From Brevibacillus laterosporus DSM 25 (lineage in GTDB: Bacteria; Bacillota; Bacilli; Brevibacillales; Brevibacillaceae): DNA of 64,000 nt. The position numbers and the translations under genes were made by a program. Position 1 is the first letter of the stretch, and each line of letters starts with the position of its first letter. Location: NCBI RefSeq assembly GCF_002706795.1, contig NZ_CP017705.1:558001-622000 (forward strand). The letters run 5' to 3'. Positions 26,773 through 36,344 of this stretch are shown here, one piece after another. The notes beneath the pieces are model-generated. The model searched no databases, was not told where the DNA came from, and was given only the letters and a program-made list of their open reading frames with translations.

Positions 26773-27894
26773 TTAGGCCTGATATATACTACCATCCCAG
26801 CTATAGTGAGCTAGGATATCCGTATCGATCTCTATACCAAGTCCCACTCCTTTTGGCAACGTAACCACTCCTTGATGTGGTGAGAGAGGAATTAATTGGG
26901 TAAAAGGGTTCTCCATAATATCCCACTCAACAGGTTCTATTTCATCTCCTGTCATCTTGCTCCATGCAGGCAGGCAGGCCTGCGCAAATAATGCATGCAA
27001 CCGTGTTAAGGCACCATCAAATACATGTGGAGAAACACGATAGCCAAAACTACGTACGGTTACTAGCGTATGACGATACCCGTCGATCCCATCCTCATGC
27101 ATCGGGTCAGGTTGGGCTATATCAATCGCTCCGATCTGGCATAGGCTGTGAAAAGCCTTTACATTTAAGATATTTTCCCCACCTGCTAATGGAATGGGTA
27201 GCTTAGACCGCAATAAAACATAATCATGTAGGCGATCCATGGGCATGGGCTCCTCTAGCCACAACAAATTCCCCCATTTTAAAAAAAGTTGCTGCCATGC
27301 TCCTACACTAGCCACATCATAGCTCTGATTTGCATCCAGGGCAAAAGACATTTGGGAGTCGAGCTTAGCCATTAAGAGTTGTACGTGAGCTTGATCCTCT
27401 TTGATTGTTCTCCCACCAATTTTAATTTTTGCCATCTGAAAACCATCCAGTACGGCCTGTTCCACTTGTTTATAAGATTGCTGTTCCCAGTAAGGTGTAT
27501 CCCGATACGATTGTAGCGAAGCATAGACGGGTATTGTGTCACGCCACATCCCTCCATATAGATCGCTTATGGATAGTCCCCCACTCTTACTCACAATCTC
27601 CATCAAGGCCATACTAACGCCGGTAGCAGCTCGTTGATGCCACTTTTTCACAACTGTGACCAGTTTATTTCGATCCGTTGCCTGCTTGCCAATTAAGTAA
27701 GGAATGATTCGTTTGCGAAAGCCTACTTCCAGCGTAGGTAGCCAATCAATACATTCTCCCCAGCCTTCCAAACCAGAGCTTGTCACAATTTTAATCATGT
27801 AACAGGAACGATACTTTTTGTAGCCATTTGCATCGCCATAAGGCTCACGTAACCTGTGGAGGCAGGGGTATGTTTCAATCCGCTCTATAATCAA
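26773..27894 (-). CDS. Enolase-superfamily enzyme, mandelate racemase/muconate-lactonizing type
   Basis: Expected to abstract an alpha-proton next to a carboxylate, as racemases, epimerases and dehydratases of this superfamily do. In the 373-residue protein I see the KxK motif (AKIKIGG, about 156-162), metal ligands in ALDANQ, LEEP and GGEN, a QPDPMHEDGI aspartate and a late histidine in SPHVFDG, consistent with the mandelate racemase subgroup. The start is TTG at 27894, seven bases after GGAGG. It lies 15 bases after yteA and 45 before the MFS gene. The substrate is not predictable. Confidence 0.83.
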   Translation of the reverse strand: MIIERIETYPCLHRLREPYGDANGYKKYRSCYMIKIVTSSGLEGWGECIDWLPTLEVGFRKRIIPYLIGKQATDRNKLVTVVKKWHQRAATGVSMALMEIVSKSGGLSISDLYGGMWRDTIPVYASLQSYRDTPYWEQQSYKQVEQAVLDGFQMAKIKIGGRTIKEDQAHVQLLMAKLDSQMSFALDANQSYDVASVGAWQQLFLKWGNLLWLEEPMPMDRLHDYVLLRSKLPIPLAGGENILNVKAFHSLCQIGAIDIAQPDPMHEDGIDGYRHTLVTVRSFGYRVSPHVFDGALTRLHALFAQACLPAWSKMTGDEIEPVEWDIMENPFTQLIPLSPHQGVVTLPKGVGLGIEIDTDILAHYSWDGSIYQA

Positions 27895-27909
27895 CTAAAT
27901 ACCTCCATC

Positions 27910-28680
27910 TTACAAGTTGCTAAGATCATCATCCGCTTCCTGCTTGGCCAAGTCGTCTAAATACTGGTCATACGATACGACTAAACCTTTTCCCTCGTTT
28001 TGATCCATGTAACGATCATACGTACGGCTCCGCATAAAATGAACACTGTCTGGTCCATGGTAGCCATACATATCGGTGTAGCCTATCTGTTCCACGGCTT
28101 CTACATAACCATCAGCTTCATCTGACTCAATATACATCTGGTTATAATCTGTTTTATCCGTGTCTTGAAAAGAAAAGGGAGTACTGGAGGTTCCCCATGA
28201 CTCAACAATCTGCCATGCATCTTCACCATCAAAGAAATTTGCTTCTTTTTCATCCATCGAAGTTCGTCCAAAGGCCGGTTCCATAAACCGCTCCTCAATT
28301 GGACGCTGATTGTTTACAGCAGGAGCTGGGGCATGTTCTTTGCATGTAAGTGCTTGTGGTAATGCTTCTAATCTTTCGGTTGGAATTTCTTTTCCACAGA
28401 CTGTACAAATTCCATATGTCCCCGCATTTATATGCTCTAGTGCTTGATCTATTTCGCCTAATGTTTCGCGATCCAGTTGGTACAAGGCGATATCTTTTTC
28501 CCGCTCAAATAATTCAGAAGCAACATCGGCAGGATGATTATCATAAGTGGAAAGCTCAGAGGTAGTTTCACCCATAGCGCTTTTCATACCATAGTGATCG
28601 TTTTCCTCTAAACGTTTTGTTATGCTCTCCTTCTCATCAAGGAGTCTCTCCTTTGCATGAGCCAGCATCTGTTTATCCAT
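27910..28680 (-). CDS. yteA: YteA family sporulation protein (TraR/DksA zinc finger)
   Basis: A 256-residue DksA-like protein. An N-terminal coiled-coil region (about 1-75) is followed by a zinc finger: YGICTVCGKEI and TCKEH give CxxC near 93-96 and CxxH near 114-117. The C-terminus is acidic. DksA-type proteins bind RNA polymerase; the yteA subfamily is annotated as sporulation-associated, but its role is poorly known. It is the first gene after the ileS terminator, so it has its own promoter and probably reads through to the enolase-family and MFS genes. Confidence 0.82.
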   Translation of the reverse strand: MDKQMLAHAKERLLDEKESITKRLEENDHYGMKSAMGETTSELSTYDNHPADVASELFEREKDIALYQLDRETLGEIDQALEHINAGTYGICTVCGKEIPTERLEALPQALTCKEHAPAPAVNNQRPIEERFMEPAFGRTSMDEKEANFFDGEDAWQIVESWGTSSTPFSFQDTDKTDYNQMYIESDEADGYVEAVEQIGYTDMYGYHGPDSVHFMRSRTYDRYMDQNEGKGLVVSYDQYLDDLAKQEADDDLSNL

Positions 28681-28737
28681 CTGGGCACCATCCTAACTTA
28701 AAAGTGTAGAGCTCTCTCGTTTTGGTAGTATGCCCCA

Positions 28738-28786
28738 CAAAAAAACGTTCTTACTAGGGAATTTTTTTCCCTAATAAGAACGTTCT
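28738..28786 (-). terminator. Strong terminator after ileS
   Basis: Minus-strand hairpin of about 17 bp (AACGTTCTTATTAGGGA and TCCCTAGTAAGAACGTT, one mismatch) followed by a T run. Confidence 0.9.
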
Positions 28787-28834
28787 TTGTAAAATCAATA
28801 AAATTGGTATTTGTAACGAATCATCCTAGTAAAT

Positions 28835-31621
28835 TTACTCGGTTACATGTGAAAAATGTTCGTCAACAATCGTAGCACAACGCTCGCATGTAGATGGGTG
28901 CGATTCCACTGTTCCTACGTCTTCTTTCACGACACGGCAACGTTCACACTTTCCACCTTCAGCCGCAAGTACAACTACAGAAATACCTTCTAGTTTAGCA
29001 GCCTCCGCAGGTGCTTCTGTACCAGCTTCATGCATTTCAATATCCGCTACGATAAATAGATCTGCTAAATATTCCATATCCATAAGCGTTTGATATACTT
29101 CTTGCGTGTGTGGGTAAAGAACTAATTTAGCATCGACGGAATTACCAAATACTTTGTTGCGGCGTGCTTCTTCCATCGCTTTTAACACTTCATCGCGAAT
29201 TTCTAAGAAAGTCGTCCATTTTGCCTGCTCTTCTGCACTGAATAAATGTTGCTCATTTGCTTCTGGCATATCGGTAAGCTGTACACTTTCCTCCGTTACA
29301 CCTGGAATAAAACGCCATACCTCATCTGCTGTATGCGGGATGATTGGTGACAACAATTTCACTAGATCAAGCAAGATATCATACATAACGGTTTGTGCTG
29401 CACGGCGCTCTTCACCATTTGGTGCTTCTACATATAAACGATCTTTAGAGATGTCCATATAGAAAGAAGAAAGCTCGATCGTGCAGAAGTTATGCACAGT
29501 TTGATATACAGTATGGAATTGATATTCATCGTATGCTTTGCGTGTACGTTTTACCATTTCTGCCGCTTTTGCCAACATAAAGCGATCTAACTCAGGCAAG
29601 CGATCGTACTCTACACGATCTTTCGTTGGATCAAAGCCAGCCAAGTTACCAAGCAAGAAGCGGAATGTATTACGGATTTTACGATATACCTCTGCATTCT
29701 GAGCAAGAATCGCATCAGAAATACGGTGGTCTGATTGATAGTCAACAGAGGAAACCCACAGGCGTAAAATATCAGCACCCAGCTTGTCTGTTACTTCTTT
29801 TGGAACAATCGTATTCCCAAGTGATTTAGACATCTTACGTCCTTCACCATCTAATGTGAAACCATGGCTTAGGATGCTTTTATATGGTGCCTTACCATGA
29901 ACAGCTACCGAAGTGGATAGAGAAGAGTTAAACCAACCACGATATTGGTCAGAACCCTCTAAATACAAATCAGCAGGCCAGCTTAGATTGTCACGTTGAC
30001 GCAATACTGCTTCATGTGAGGAACCTGAATCAAACCAAACGTCCATGATATCTGTTTCTTTACGGAATTCTTTGCAACCGCACTTGCAAGTCAATCCTGC
30101 TGGGATTAGCTCAGAGGCTTCACGAGCAAACCACACACCAGAGCCTTCTTTAGCAAACAAGTTAGCGATATGATCAATAGTTTGTTCATTGATGATCGGT
30201 TCGTTGCACGTTTTACAATAGAAGATTGGGATTGGCACTCCCCAAACACGCTGACGAGAGATGCACCAGTCATTACGATCCGCCACCATGTTAGCAAGAC
30301 GTGTTTCGCCCCAATGTGGAGTCCATTTCACATCTTTAATAGCTTGTAGCATTTGGCTACGGAAGCCTTCCACAGACGCGAACCATTGTTCTGTCGCACG
30401 GAAAATGATTGGTTTTTTCGTACGCCAGTCATGTGGGTAGGAGTGAGTGATGAAGCTTAATTTTAATAAAGCTCCGTTTTCTTTCAGTTTTTCAGATACC
30501 ACTTTGTTGGCATCTTCATAGAACAGACCTTCGAAGCCCGGTGCTTCTTTTGTCAGCTTTCCTTCATGATCAACTGGGCATAGTACTTCGATATTGTATT
30601 TCTTAGCAACGTTAAAGTCGTCTTCCCCGTGTCCTGGGGCAGTATGAACACAACCTGTACCAGCGTCTAATGTAACGTGATCACCCAAAATTACTGGGGA
30701 AATACGCTCATAGAATGGATGCTGTGTTTCAATTCCTTCTAAATCAGAGCCTTTAAAGGTTTGTACAGCTTCCACTTGCTCCCAACCAATTTCTTTGGTT
30801 ACGGATTCTATTAGACCAGAAGCTACTAGATATTTATTTCCATCTGCAACCACTACACTATATTCCAAATCAGGATTTAGCGAGATAGCCTTATTGGCTG
30901 GCAGAGTCCAAGGAGTAGTTGTCCAGATGATAACACCAGTGTCTTGATCTAATTTACCTTTTCCATCACCCACCATGAAACGCACGTAGATAGATGCAGA
31001 ACGTTTGTCGTAGTATTCAATTTCTGCATCAGCTAAGGCTGTTTCAGAAGATGGAGACCAATATACACAACGCAGACCTTTGTAAATATAACCTTTTGTA
31101 GCCATGGCACCAAACACTCGAATTTGGGCCGCTTCATATTCAGGTAGCAGAGTTACATAAGGGTTTTCCCAATCGCCACGAATACCCAAACGTTTAAATT
31201 GATCGCGTTGTTTTTCTACATAGCCCCACGCATATTCTTCACAACGTTTACGAAAATCGTTAACTTCGATGTTACGACGATCTAATTTCTGTGCATTTAC
31301 AATTGCTTGCTCAATTGGTAGACCATGTGTATCCCAACCAGGAACATACGGTGCATAAAAACCAGCCATTGATTTGTAGCGTACGATAATATCCTTTAAT
31401 GTTTTATTTAAAGAATGACCAATATGGATATCTCCGTTCGCGTAAGGAGGGCCATCATGTAGAATAAAGCTTGGGCGATCCTTAGTACGCTCCAAAACTT
31501 GTTTATAGATGTCCATTTCTTCCCATCTTGCTTCTACTTCAGGCTCACGAACTGGCAAATTTCCACGCATCGGAAATTCGGTTTTTGGCAGGTTAAGCGT
31601 CTTTCCATAATCGATACTCAT
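28835..31621 (-). CDS. ileS: Isoleucyl-tRNA synthetase
   Basis: Charges tRNA-Ile with isoleucine. The 928-residue class I synthetase has the HIGH motif (IHIGHSLNK, about 66-74), the KMSKS loop ([11 protein letters not shown], near residue 595), a CP1 editing domain between them and a C-terminal zinc finger with CERCRVV and CERCATI. The ATG at 31621 has AAGGAG upstream. Regulated by a T-box leader with an ATC specifier. The gene follows divIVA, as in Bacillus. Confidence 0.98.
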   Translation of the reverse strand: MSIDYGKTLNLPKTEFPMRGNLPVREPEVEARWEEMDIYKQVLERTKDRPSFILHDGPPYANGDIHIGHSLNKTLKDIIVRYKSMAGFYAPYVPGWDTHGLPIEQAIVNAQKLDRRNIEVNDFRKRCEEYAWGYVEKQRDQFKRLGIRGDWENPYVTLLPEYEAAQIRVFGAMATKGYIYKGLRCVYWSPSSETALADAEIEYYDKRSASIYVRFMVGDGKGKLDQDTGVIIWTTTPWTLPANKAISLNPDLEYSVVVADGNKYLVASGLIESVTKEIGWEQVEAVQTFKGSDLEGIETQHPFYERISPVILGDHVTLDAGTGCVHTAPGHGEDDFNVAKKYNIEVLCPVDHEGKLTKEAPGFEGLFYEDANKVVSEKLKENGALLKLSFITHSYPHDWRTKKPIIFRATEQWFASVEGFRSQMLQAIKDVKWTPHWGETRLANMVADRNDWCISRQRVWGVPIPIFYCKTCNEPIINEQTIDHIANLFAKEGSGVWFAREASELIPAGLTCKCGCKEFRKETDIMDVWFDSGSSHEAVLRQRDNLSWPADLYLEGSDQYRGWFNSSLSTSVAVHGKAPYKSILSHGFTLDGEGRKMSKSLGNTIVPKEVTDKLGADILRLWVSSVDYQSDHRISDAILAQNAEVYRKIRNTFRFLLGNLAGFDPTKDRVEYDRLPELDRFMLAKAAEMVKRTRKAYDEYQFHTVYQTVHNFCTIELSSFYMDISKDRLYVEAPNGEERRAAQTVMYDILLDLVKLLSPIIPHTADEVWRFIPGVTEESVQLTDMPEANEQHLFSAEEQAKWTTFLEIRDEVLKAMEEARRNKVFGNSVDAKLVLYPHTQEVYQTLMDMEYLADLFIVADIEMHEAGTEAPAEAAKLEGISVVVLAAEGGKCERCRVVKEDVGTVESHPSTCERCATIVDEHFSHVTE

Positions 31622-31710
31622 CTGTATTCACTCCTTGATTATAGTTACGATACCAGTTTTATTGCCGGGTGATTACAGGCTAATTAGCATATACAGCTAT
31701 TTTTTTCCAA

Positions 31711-31758
31711 CAAAAAAAGCCTTTCTAATCCCCGTAGGGACGAGAAAAGCTTCCCGTG
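31711..31758 (-). terminator. T-box terminator
   Basis: Minus strand AAGCTTTTCT, CCC, loop, GGG, AGAAAGGCTT then a T run. It is the terminator conformation of the ileS T-box. Confidence 0.88.
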
Positions 31759-31992
31759 GTACCACCCTAATAAACATGATATGGCAAGATGATCCGCCTT
31801 TTTCATGTCCACTCATTTCATTCGTAACGTGAATGTAACGCTCACCTACTCACATCATGCTAGACGCTTTCAGGTTTGAACTCCTGGGTGATTTTCGAGG
31901 GTCAGCTCCGTCCAGGCTTTCACCACCGCCTGGCTCTCTGTTACGGATTTTGGCACCTTTACTATCCCAATCATCGTTGTTTGTTATATGGG
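31711..31992 (-). ncRNA. T-box leader of ileS, isoleucine specifier
   Basis: The T-box sequence AGGGTGGTACCACGGGAAGC is on the minus strand at 31768-31749. Stem I bears an AGAGAG-type bulge and a specifier loop with GAAAATCACCC: the codon ATC (31892-31890) is an isoleucine codon, in agreement with the downstream gene. Uncharged tRNA-Ile should stabilise the antiterminator and raise ileS expression. Confidence 0.95.
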
Positions 31993-32019
31993 TAAAAACT
32001 GAATAAAAACTTGCTATAC

Positions 32020-32049
32020 ATTATAATTCCATCTTTAACAGAACGTCAA
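32020..32049 (-). promoter_or_regulatory. SigA promoter of the ileS T-box leader
   Basis: Minus strand TTGACG, 18 bases, TATAAT, a short distance upstream of the T-box leader and within 20 bases of the divIVA stop. Confidence 0.75.
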
Positions 32050-32065
32050 TGCTTTATTCCGTTCG

Positions 32066-32548
32066 TTATCCTTCATAGGAAGAATCCATTTTTTGCAAAT
32101 CGTCCCAATCGCCATTCTCTATCATTTCTAATTGTGCTTCAAGCAATGTGCGAAAACGCATGCGATAGACAGAAGCGCGTTTTTTCAGCTCTTCAATCTC
32201 AATTGCTACCTTGCGTGATTTAGCCAAGGCTTCATTGATAATTCGATCGGCATTCTTTTCAGCTTCTTTTAAGATCAACTGCGACTCTTTACGCGCATTG
32301 TTTCTCACTTCTTCTGCTGTTTCTTGAGCAACTAGAATTGATTTACTCAAATTCTCTTCTAAGTTCTTATAATGGTCCAAACGCTCCGTTAATAGCGACA
32401 TACGCTCTTCAATTTCCCTTTTTTCCTTGATCATAAGCTCGAAGTCTTTTATGATTTGGTCCAAGAACTCATTGACTTCATCCACATTATAACCGCGGAA
32501 ACCGGAACTAAATTCCTTGTTATGTATATCAAGAGGCGTTAATGGCAT
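32066..32548 (-). CDS. divIVA: Cell division initiation protein DivIVA
   Basis: Curvature-sensing coiled-coil scaffold at septa and poles. The 160-residue protein has the lipid-binding N-terminal motif MPLTPLDIHNKEFSSGFRGY, followed by long heptad-repeat coiled coil with Asn/Glu/Lys-rich spacers. Length is near the B. subtilis protein (164). It is the last gene of the ylm block, before ileS, exactly as in Bacillus. Confidence 0.96.
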   Translation of the reverse strand: MPLTPLDIHNKEFSSGFRGYNVDEVNEFLDQIIKDFELMIKEKREIEERMSLLTERLDHYKNLEENLSKSILVAQETAEEVRNNARKESQLILKEAEKNADRIINEALAKSRKVAIEIEELKKRASVYRMRFRTLLEAQLEMIENGDWDDLQKMDSSYEG

Positions 32549-32653
32549 AGACAGTTCCTCACTTTCCCCGTTTTCTTATGTTGGCAAGTTACCCCATATT
32601 TTCGACAGTTTCTATAAAAATTCCTGCCATGACTCGGGAAAAAATGCGAGTAA

Positions 32654-33427
32654 TCATGAAAAAATAAAAGCTGTCAGACGTAAGCGACCACTTTTAGTCG
32701 GGCCAGTTACCTCTGTAATTTCAAATCGCCCAAAGCCACCAAGCGAAATCATATCACCTTGATTAATATTATGCGAGGGGTCTTCGACGACTTTATGATT
32801 CACTTTGCATTTCCCAGCACGAATTGGAAGCAACGCCTTTGCTCGTGAAAGGTTACACACCTCTCCAATAATGGCATCCAGTCGGGCAGATAGCACGGTG
32901 AAGGTCTTGTTTGATCCCTTTTTCTCAGGTACTTTGAGATCCGCTAAAGGTAGCTCTTGCAAACTAACGGGAATTCGATGGATGTTAGTAACCTGCATTC
33001 GTACAAAATCTGCCACTTCTTCGGCTACGACTGTTTGACACGAATCTTCGCCAAGCAAGATATCACCGAATTTTTCCCGTTTTAAGCCTACATGCAATAA
33101 TGCCCCCATTACATCCCGATGTTCCAATGCAACAAAACGTTGATTACCCTTAATTTCAAACAATCGCAAGCGAAAATCGACATCCTCAGGTACGATATAG
33201 GAAGGGTGTAGTAAAACACGCACCCTCTCTGCACCATCGTATCCACCGGATGCCGATACTTTGACGTCTTGGACTTGTGAAGTTAGACTTTGTAGGATAA
33301 AAAGTTGACGTGGATCAAGGAAATCCGTTAAGCGCATGATTTGCCGCTCATCCACTAACCTTAGCATTTCCAACGCCCGTTCTACGAATGGATATTCTTC
33401 TTTTTTAAAATGATGGTAAATACTCAT
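32654..33427 (-). CDS. ylmH: S4-domain RNA-binding protein YlmH
   Basis: A 257-residue protein with an S4 RNA-binding domain at the C-terminus (about 180-250, with RLDAIIGEVCNLSRAKA and IRAGKCKVNHKVVED). The family binds ribosomal RNA or 50S subunits; in Bacillus it is implicated in rescue of stalled ribosomes. It lies between ylmG and divIVA in conserved order. Confidence 0.9.
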   Translation of the reverse strand: MSIYHHFKKEEYPFVERALEMLRLVDERQIMRLTDFLDPRQLFILQSLTSQVQDVKVSASGGYDGAERVRVLLHPSYIVPEDVDFRLRLFEIKGNQRFVALEHRDVMGALLHVGLKREKFGDILLGEDSCQTVVAEEVADFVRMQVTNIHRIPVSLQELPLADLKVPEKKGSNKTFTVLSARLDAIIGEVCNLSRAKALLPIRAGKCKVNHKVVEDPSHNINQGDMISLGGFGRFEITEVTGPTKSGRLRLTAFIFS

Positions 33428-33443
33428 CTACTTATCGCTCTCT

Positions 33444-33707
33444 TTACAAGAACCTACTCAATAGAGAAAATAGGCCCTCTCTAGCAAAATACAATGCAAG
33501 CATTGCAACCATCGGAGATAAGTCAATAAAGCCAAGAGGCGGAATGAAACGACGGAAAATAGATAGGTAAGGTTCTACCAATCGTTCCAGCAATTGACCA
33601 ATAGACGTTTCCCTCATTTGTGGTACCCATGACATAAAGACATAGGCAATTACCATGTAAAAGTAGATTTGAAACGCAAAATTAATAATTGCAACCAATG
33701 TATACAT
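33444..33707 (-). CDS. ylmG: YggT family membrane protein (YlmG)
   Basis: An 87-residue protein with two membrane spans separated by a conserved loop (MSWVPQMRETSIGQLLERLVEPYLSIFRRFIPPLGFIDLSPMV). It is thought to help division-machinery positioning near SepF, but its role is not settled. Start ATG at 33707 with GGGGTG upstream. Confidence 0.9.
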   Translation of the reverse strand: MYTLVAIINFAFQIYFYMVIAYVFMSWVPQMRETSIGQLLERLVEPYLSIFRRFIPPLGFIDLSPMVAMLALYFAREGLFSLLSRFL

Positions 33708-33732
33708 CTGTTCACCCCAGTAACTTGATGTC

Positions 33733-34167
33733 TTACTCTTCTACTATTACGCTTGAAATGGTTCCCTGGATATCTACATGATCAGGCGTACAAACAAAAA
33801 TTTGTTCCCCTACCTTCTGGATGTCTCCATTCAAGGCATATACCGTTCCACTGAGGAAATCAATAATGCGTTTTGCCTGATCGTTCTCGACACGTTGTAA
33901 ATTAACTACAACAGGTCTTCTATTTCTCAAACTGTCTGCGATATCCTGTGCATCGCTATAATGACGTGGTTCAAATAGCATGAGCCTAATACCTTCCCGG
34001 TCTCTGGCTGCATGCAGGCTCACCACATTACTTCCTGCCGCTGATGATGATTTCTGCCCATTTTTCTTAGGAGGAGCTTCCTGATCACGCTCTTCTTCCA
34101 CATACTCTTCCACGTACTCTTCATTTTCCAGACCAAAAAAATTCATAAGTTTATTCATGACACCCAA
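33733..34167 (-). CDS. sepF: Cell division protein SepF
   Basis: Membrane anchor that bundles FtsZ filaments. An N-terminal amphipathic region (MNKLMNFFGLENEEY) is followed by an acidic/polar linker and the SepF core (GIRLMLFEPRHYSDAQDIADSL, then NLQRVENDQAKRIIDFLSG, then FVCTP). The frame begins at a TTG (34167) with GGAGGAAGGAA upstream; an ATG at 34158 also fits and matches the B. subtilis N-terminus better. Ninth-residue choice does not change the domain. Confidence 0.94.
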   Translation of the reverse strand: MGVMNKLMNFFGLENEEYVEEYVEEERDQEAPPKKNGQKSSSAAGSNVVSLHAARDREGIRLMLFEPRHYSDAQDIADSLRNRRPVVVNLQRVENDQAKRIIDFLSGTVYALNGDIQKVGEQIFVCTPDHVDIQGTISSVIVEE

Positions 34168-34206
34168 ATTCCTTCCTCCTCTCCGGACAAAGCCGCTCTT
34201 ATTCTG

Positions 34207-34911
34207 CTATTCCGGTTGCACGAGTACGGAGCCCAGCCGCACAAACGTGGCTCCTTCTTCAATCGCGATCTCAAAATCTCCAGACATGCCCATTGATAAT
34301 TCCCGGACAGTTATACGAGGTAGGTTACATTCTTTGAGTCGTTGTTGCCATTCGCGCAAGCCCCGAAACACATACCGAATCTCTTCGGGGTCTTCTGTTT
34401 GCGGTGCCATAGTCATTAATCCATCAACGCTTATGTGTTCCATATTACTAATTTCTTTGACAAAAGCCAAGACATCATCTGGATGTAAACCAAATTTTGT
34501 TTCCTCTTGGGAAATATTTATCTGTAAAAAGCAAGAAACGACAATTCCTAGCTTACTAGCACGTTTTTCGATTTCTTGGGCCAATGATAATCTGTCTAGG
34601 GAATGTATGTAAGTAAATCGTCCCACTACATCTTTTACCTTGTTTGTTTGTAAATGACCGATATAGTGCCAGACCGCCTTGTCTTTATACGCTTCGTATT
34701 TTGGAAGAGCATCTTGAATTCGATTTTCCCCAATGTGGGTAAGCCCAGCTGCGATGATTTCTCCTATTGCAGGTGTATCTACATATTTCGTCACAGCTAC
34801 GACTTTTACCTCTTCACGCTGACGATTTGATCGCTTACAAGCTGCCGATATTTTCTGTTCAATGTCGACCATACGCTGTTCAACTGTAGCTTTTGCTACC
34901 ATTCTAGTCAT
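34207..34911 (-). CDS. ylmE: YggS family pyridoxal-phosphate-binding protein (YlmE)
   Basis: A 234-residue PLP-binding homeostasis protein with the alanine-racemase N-fold; the PLP lysine is in VVAVTKYVD. Other conserved blocks are GENRIQDALPKYEAY, WHYIGHLQTNKVK and LSMGMSGDFEIAIEEGATFVRLGS. The start at 34911 overlaps the PgeF stop as ATGA, with AAGGAG upstream, so the two are translationally coupled. The longer frame from 34929 would overlap further without a ribosome site. Confidence 0.93.
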   Translation of the reverse strand: MTRMVAKATVEQRMVDIEQKISAACKRSNRQREEVKVVAVTKYVDTPAIGEIIAAGLTHIGENRIQDALPKYEAYKDKAVWHYIGHLQTNKVKDVVGRFTYIHSLDRLSLAQEIEKRASKLGIVVSCFLQINISQEETKFGLHPDDVLAFVKEISNMEHISVDGLMTMAPQTEDPEEIRYVFRGLREWQQRLKECNLPRITVRELSMGMSGDFEIAIEEGATFVRLGSVLVQPE

Positions 34912-35738
34912 GTTGTTTGCTCCTTCCACCCAATAAATGAAGCCATTCTACCTGTGTTACCTTGATCTTTTCGATGCGAAAAGAACAAATCGTTGCGACA
35001 ACTTGTGCAATAATGTGTCGTACTAATATGGTCGGCAAGAATCCCTGCCTCCTCAACTATCAACTGATTTAATTGGCGTAAATCTAACATACCATGACTG
35101 GTTTTGTTACTAGGCTTTACAGCTTGCTCCCATTGAGAAGTTGCTGTACGAACCTGTTGCATCACGCGCTCGTCCACTTCATAGCAACAGACCCCGATAC
35201 TAGGTCCAATTGCTACATAGATATCTTCTGGATTCGATTGATAGTCCCGACGAAAGGCTTCCACCATTTCCCGTCCGATTAAGGAAACCGTCCCCTTCCA
35301 CCCTGCATGAGCCAGTCCTATTGCTTTGCGGAATGGATCAAGAAAAAAGAGGGGAACACAATCAGCATAAAAGGAAGTTAAAAAGACACCTTGCTCAGTG
35401 GTATACAATCCATCTGTATTTGCAATGACACTCTCTAAACTATCTCTGCCGGCTCCAATCTGGCCGGCAGAGATTTTGGTTACTTTATTGCCATGTATCT
35501 GATCAGCACAGGTCCAAGTATCAAACAAAAATCCTTGCTGATCAGCAAGTTCTTGGCGATTTTTAATTACATGGTTAGGGTTATCTCCCACATGTAATCC
35601 CAAATTACACATTTGCGGGCGATCTGTACTCTCCATCCCCCACCTTGTCGTAAATCCTGCTGTTAGTCCAGGATAAGCAGACTCCCATTTCTTCAGATGT
35701 AGAGTGCGGGTCGTATTGTTTAACTGAAATGGCTCCAT
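34908..35738 (-). CDS. pgeF: Multicopper-oxidase-fold purine nucleoside phosphorylase/peptidoglycan editing factor (YlmD/PgeF)
   Basis: Laccase-domain family protein (DUF152). Zinc-site and catalytic residues appear as TSFYADCVPLFFLDP, GLAHAGWKGTV and AIGPSIGVCCYEV, followed by CTSCRNDLFFSHRKDQGNTGRMASFI. Homologues act on purine nucleosides and, in E. coli, correct serine misincorporation in peptidoglycan. The 276-residue length is typical. ATG with GAGGAG upstream. Confidence 0.92.
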   Translation of the reverse strand: MEPFQLNNTTRTLHLKKWESAYPGLTAGFTTRWGMESTDRPQMCNLGLHVGDNPNHVIKNRQELADQQGFLFDTWTCADQIHGNKVTKISAGQIGAGRDSLESVIANTDGLYTTEQGVFLTSFYADCVPLFFLDPFRKAIGLAHAGWKGTVSLIGREMVEAFRRDYQSNPEDIYVAIGPSIGVCCYEVDERVMQQVRTATSQWEQAVKPSNKTSHGMLDLRQLNQLIVEEAGILADHISTTHYCTSCRNDLFFSHRKDQGNTGRMASFIGWKEQTT

Positions 35739-35854
35739 GTATCTGCTCTCCTCTCGTATCCAATACCCTTTCTAATATCTTACTGGTTTTGTAGCGGTCA
35801 GGGCAAGTAAATCACCCGGATTTTTGCGATATCTGTTGTCCTTTTTGTCAATTT

Positions 35855-36133
35855 TTAAGAAAGCTCCTCATCTGCACGCTTGGACTCCAGTCTAATTGGT
35901 TCCTCTAAACGTACCAATACAACATCCTTTCCAATCTTAACAATATTTCGCCAAGGAATAACATGCTCATTTGAACCTGCAAATAACCCAAAAAAACGGC
36001 CTTCACCTGGGACGACAATCGCTTCGACACGCCCTGCTTTTAAGTCGATTTGCAAATCAGAAATTTGTCCTAAACGCTTTCCATCTATAATGTTGACGAC
36101 CTCTTTGATTTGAAATTCCGAAATTTTCACCAT
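35855..36133 (-). CDS. ylmC: YlmC/YmxH family PRC-barrel protein
   Basis: A 92-residue single PRC-barrel domain (KISEFQIKEVVNIIDGKRLGQISDL, ending VLVRLEEP). The YlmC/YmxH subfamily is annotated as sporulation-associated; the biochemical role is unknown. It is the first gene of the ylm block, preceded by the sigG terminator. Confidence 0.88.
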   Translation of the reverse strand: MVKISEFQIKEVVNIIDGKRLGQISDLQIDLKAGRVEAIVVPGEGRFFGLFAGSNEHVIPWRNIVKIGKDVVLVRLEEPIRLESKRADEELS

Positions 36134-36224
36134 GAGAGTTCACCACTCTTTCTTTTCAACTACTCGCCTACAAGCCTTCGTTACTATGTATATGTGTCTT
36201 TCATTTTAAAAAGTAGTTCCATTA

Positions 36225-36268
36225 AAAATAGCCTTGTTCAAGCAACATATCATCGCTTGAACAAGGCA
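36225..36268 (-). terminator. Terminator after sigG
   Basis: A perfect 13-bp stem, GCCTTGTTCAAGC (36231-36243) and GCTTGAACAAGGC (36255-36267), with T-rich sequence on its minus-strand 3' side. Confidence 0.8.
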
Positions 36269-36344
36269 TGGGTATAAAGCCTGCTATAATTTTTGCCAAT
36301 GGGAAATGGCCTTTGGTGCATTCAGTCATTTTGTGCTGTATTAG

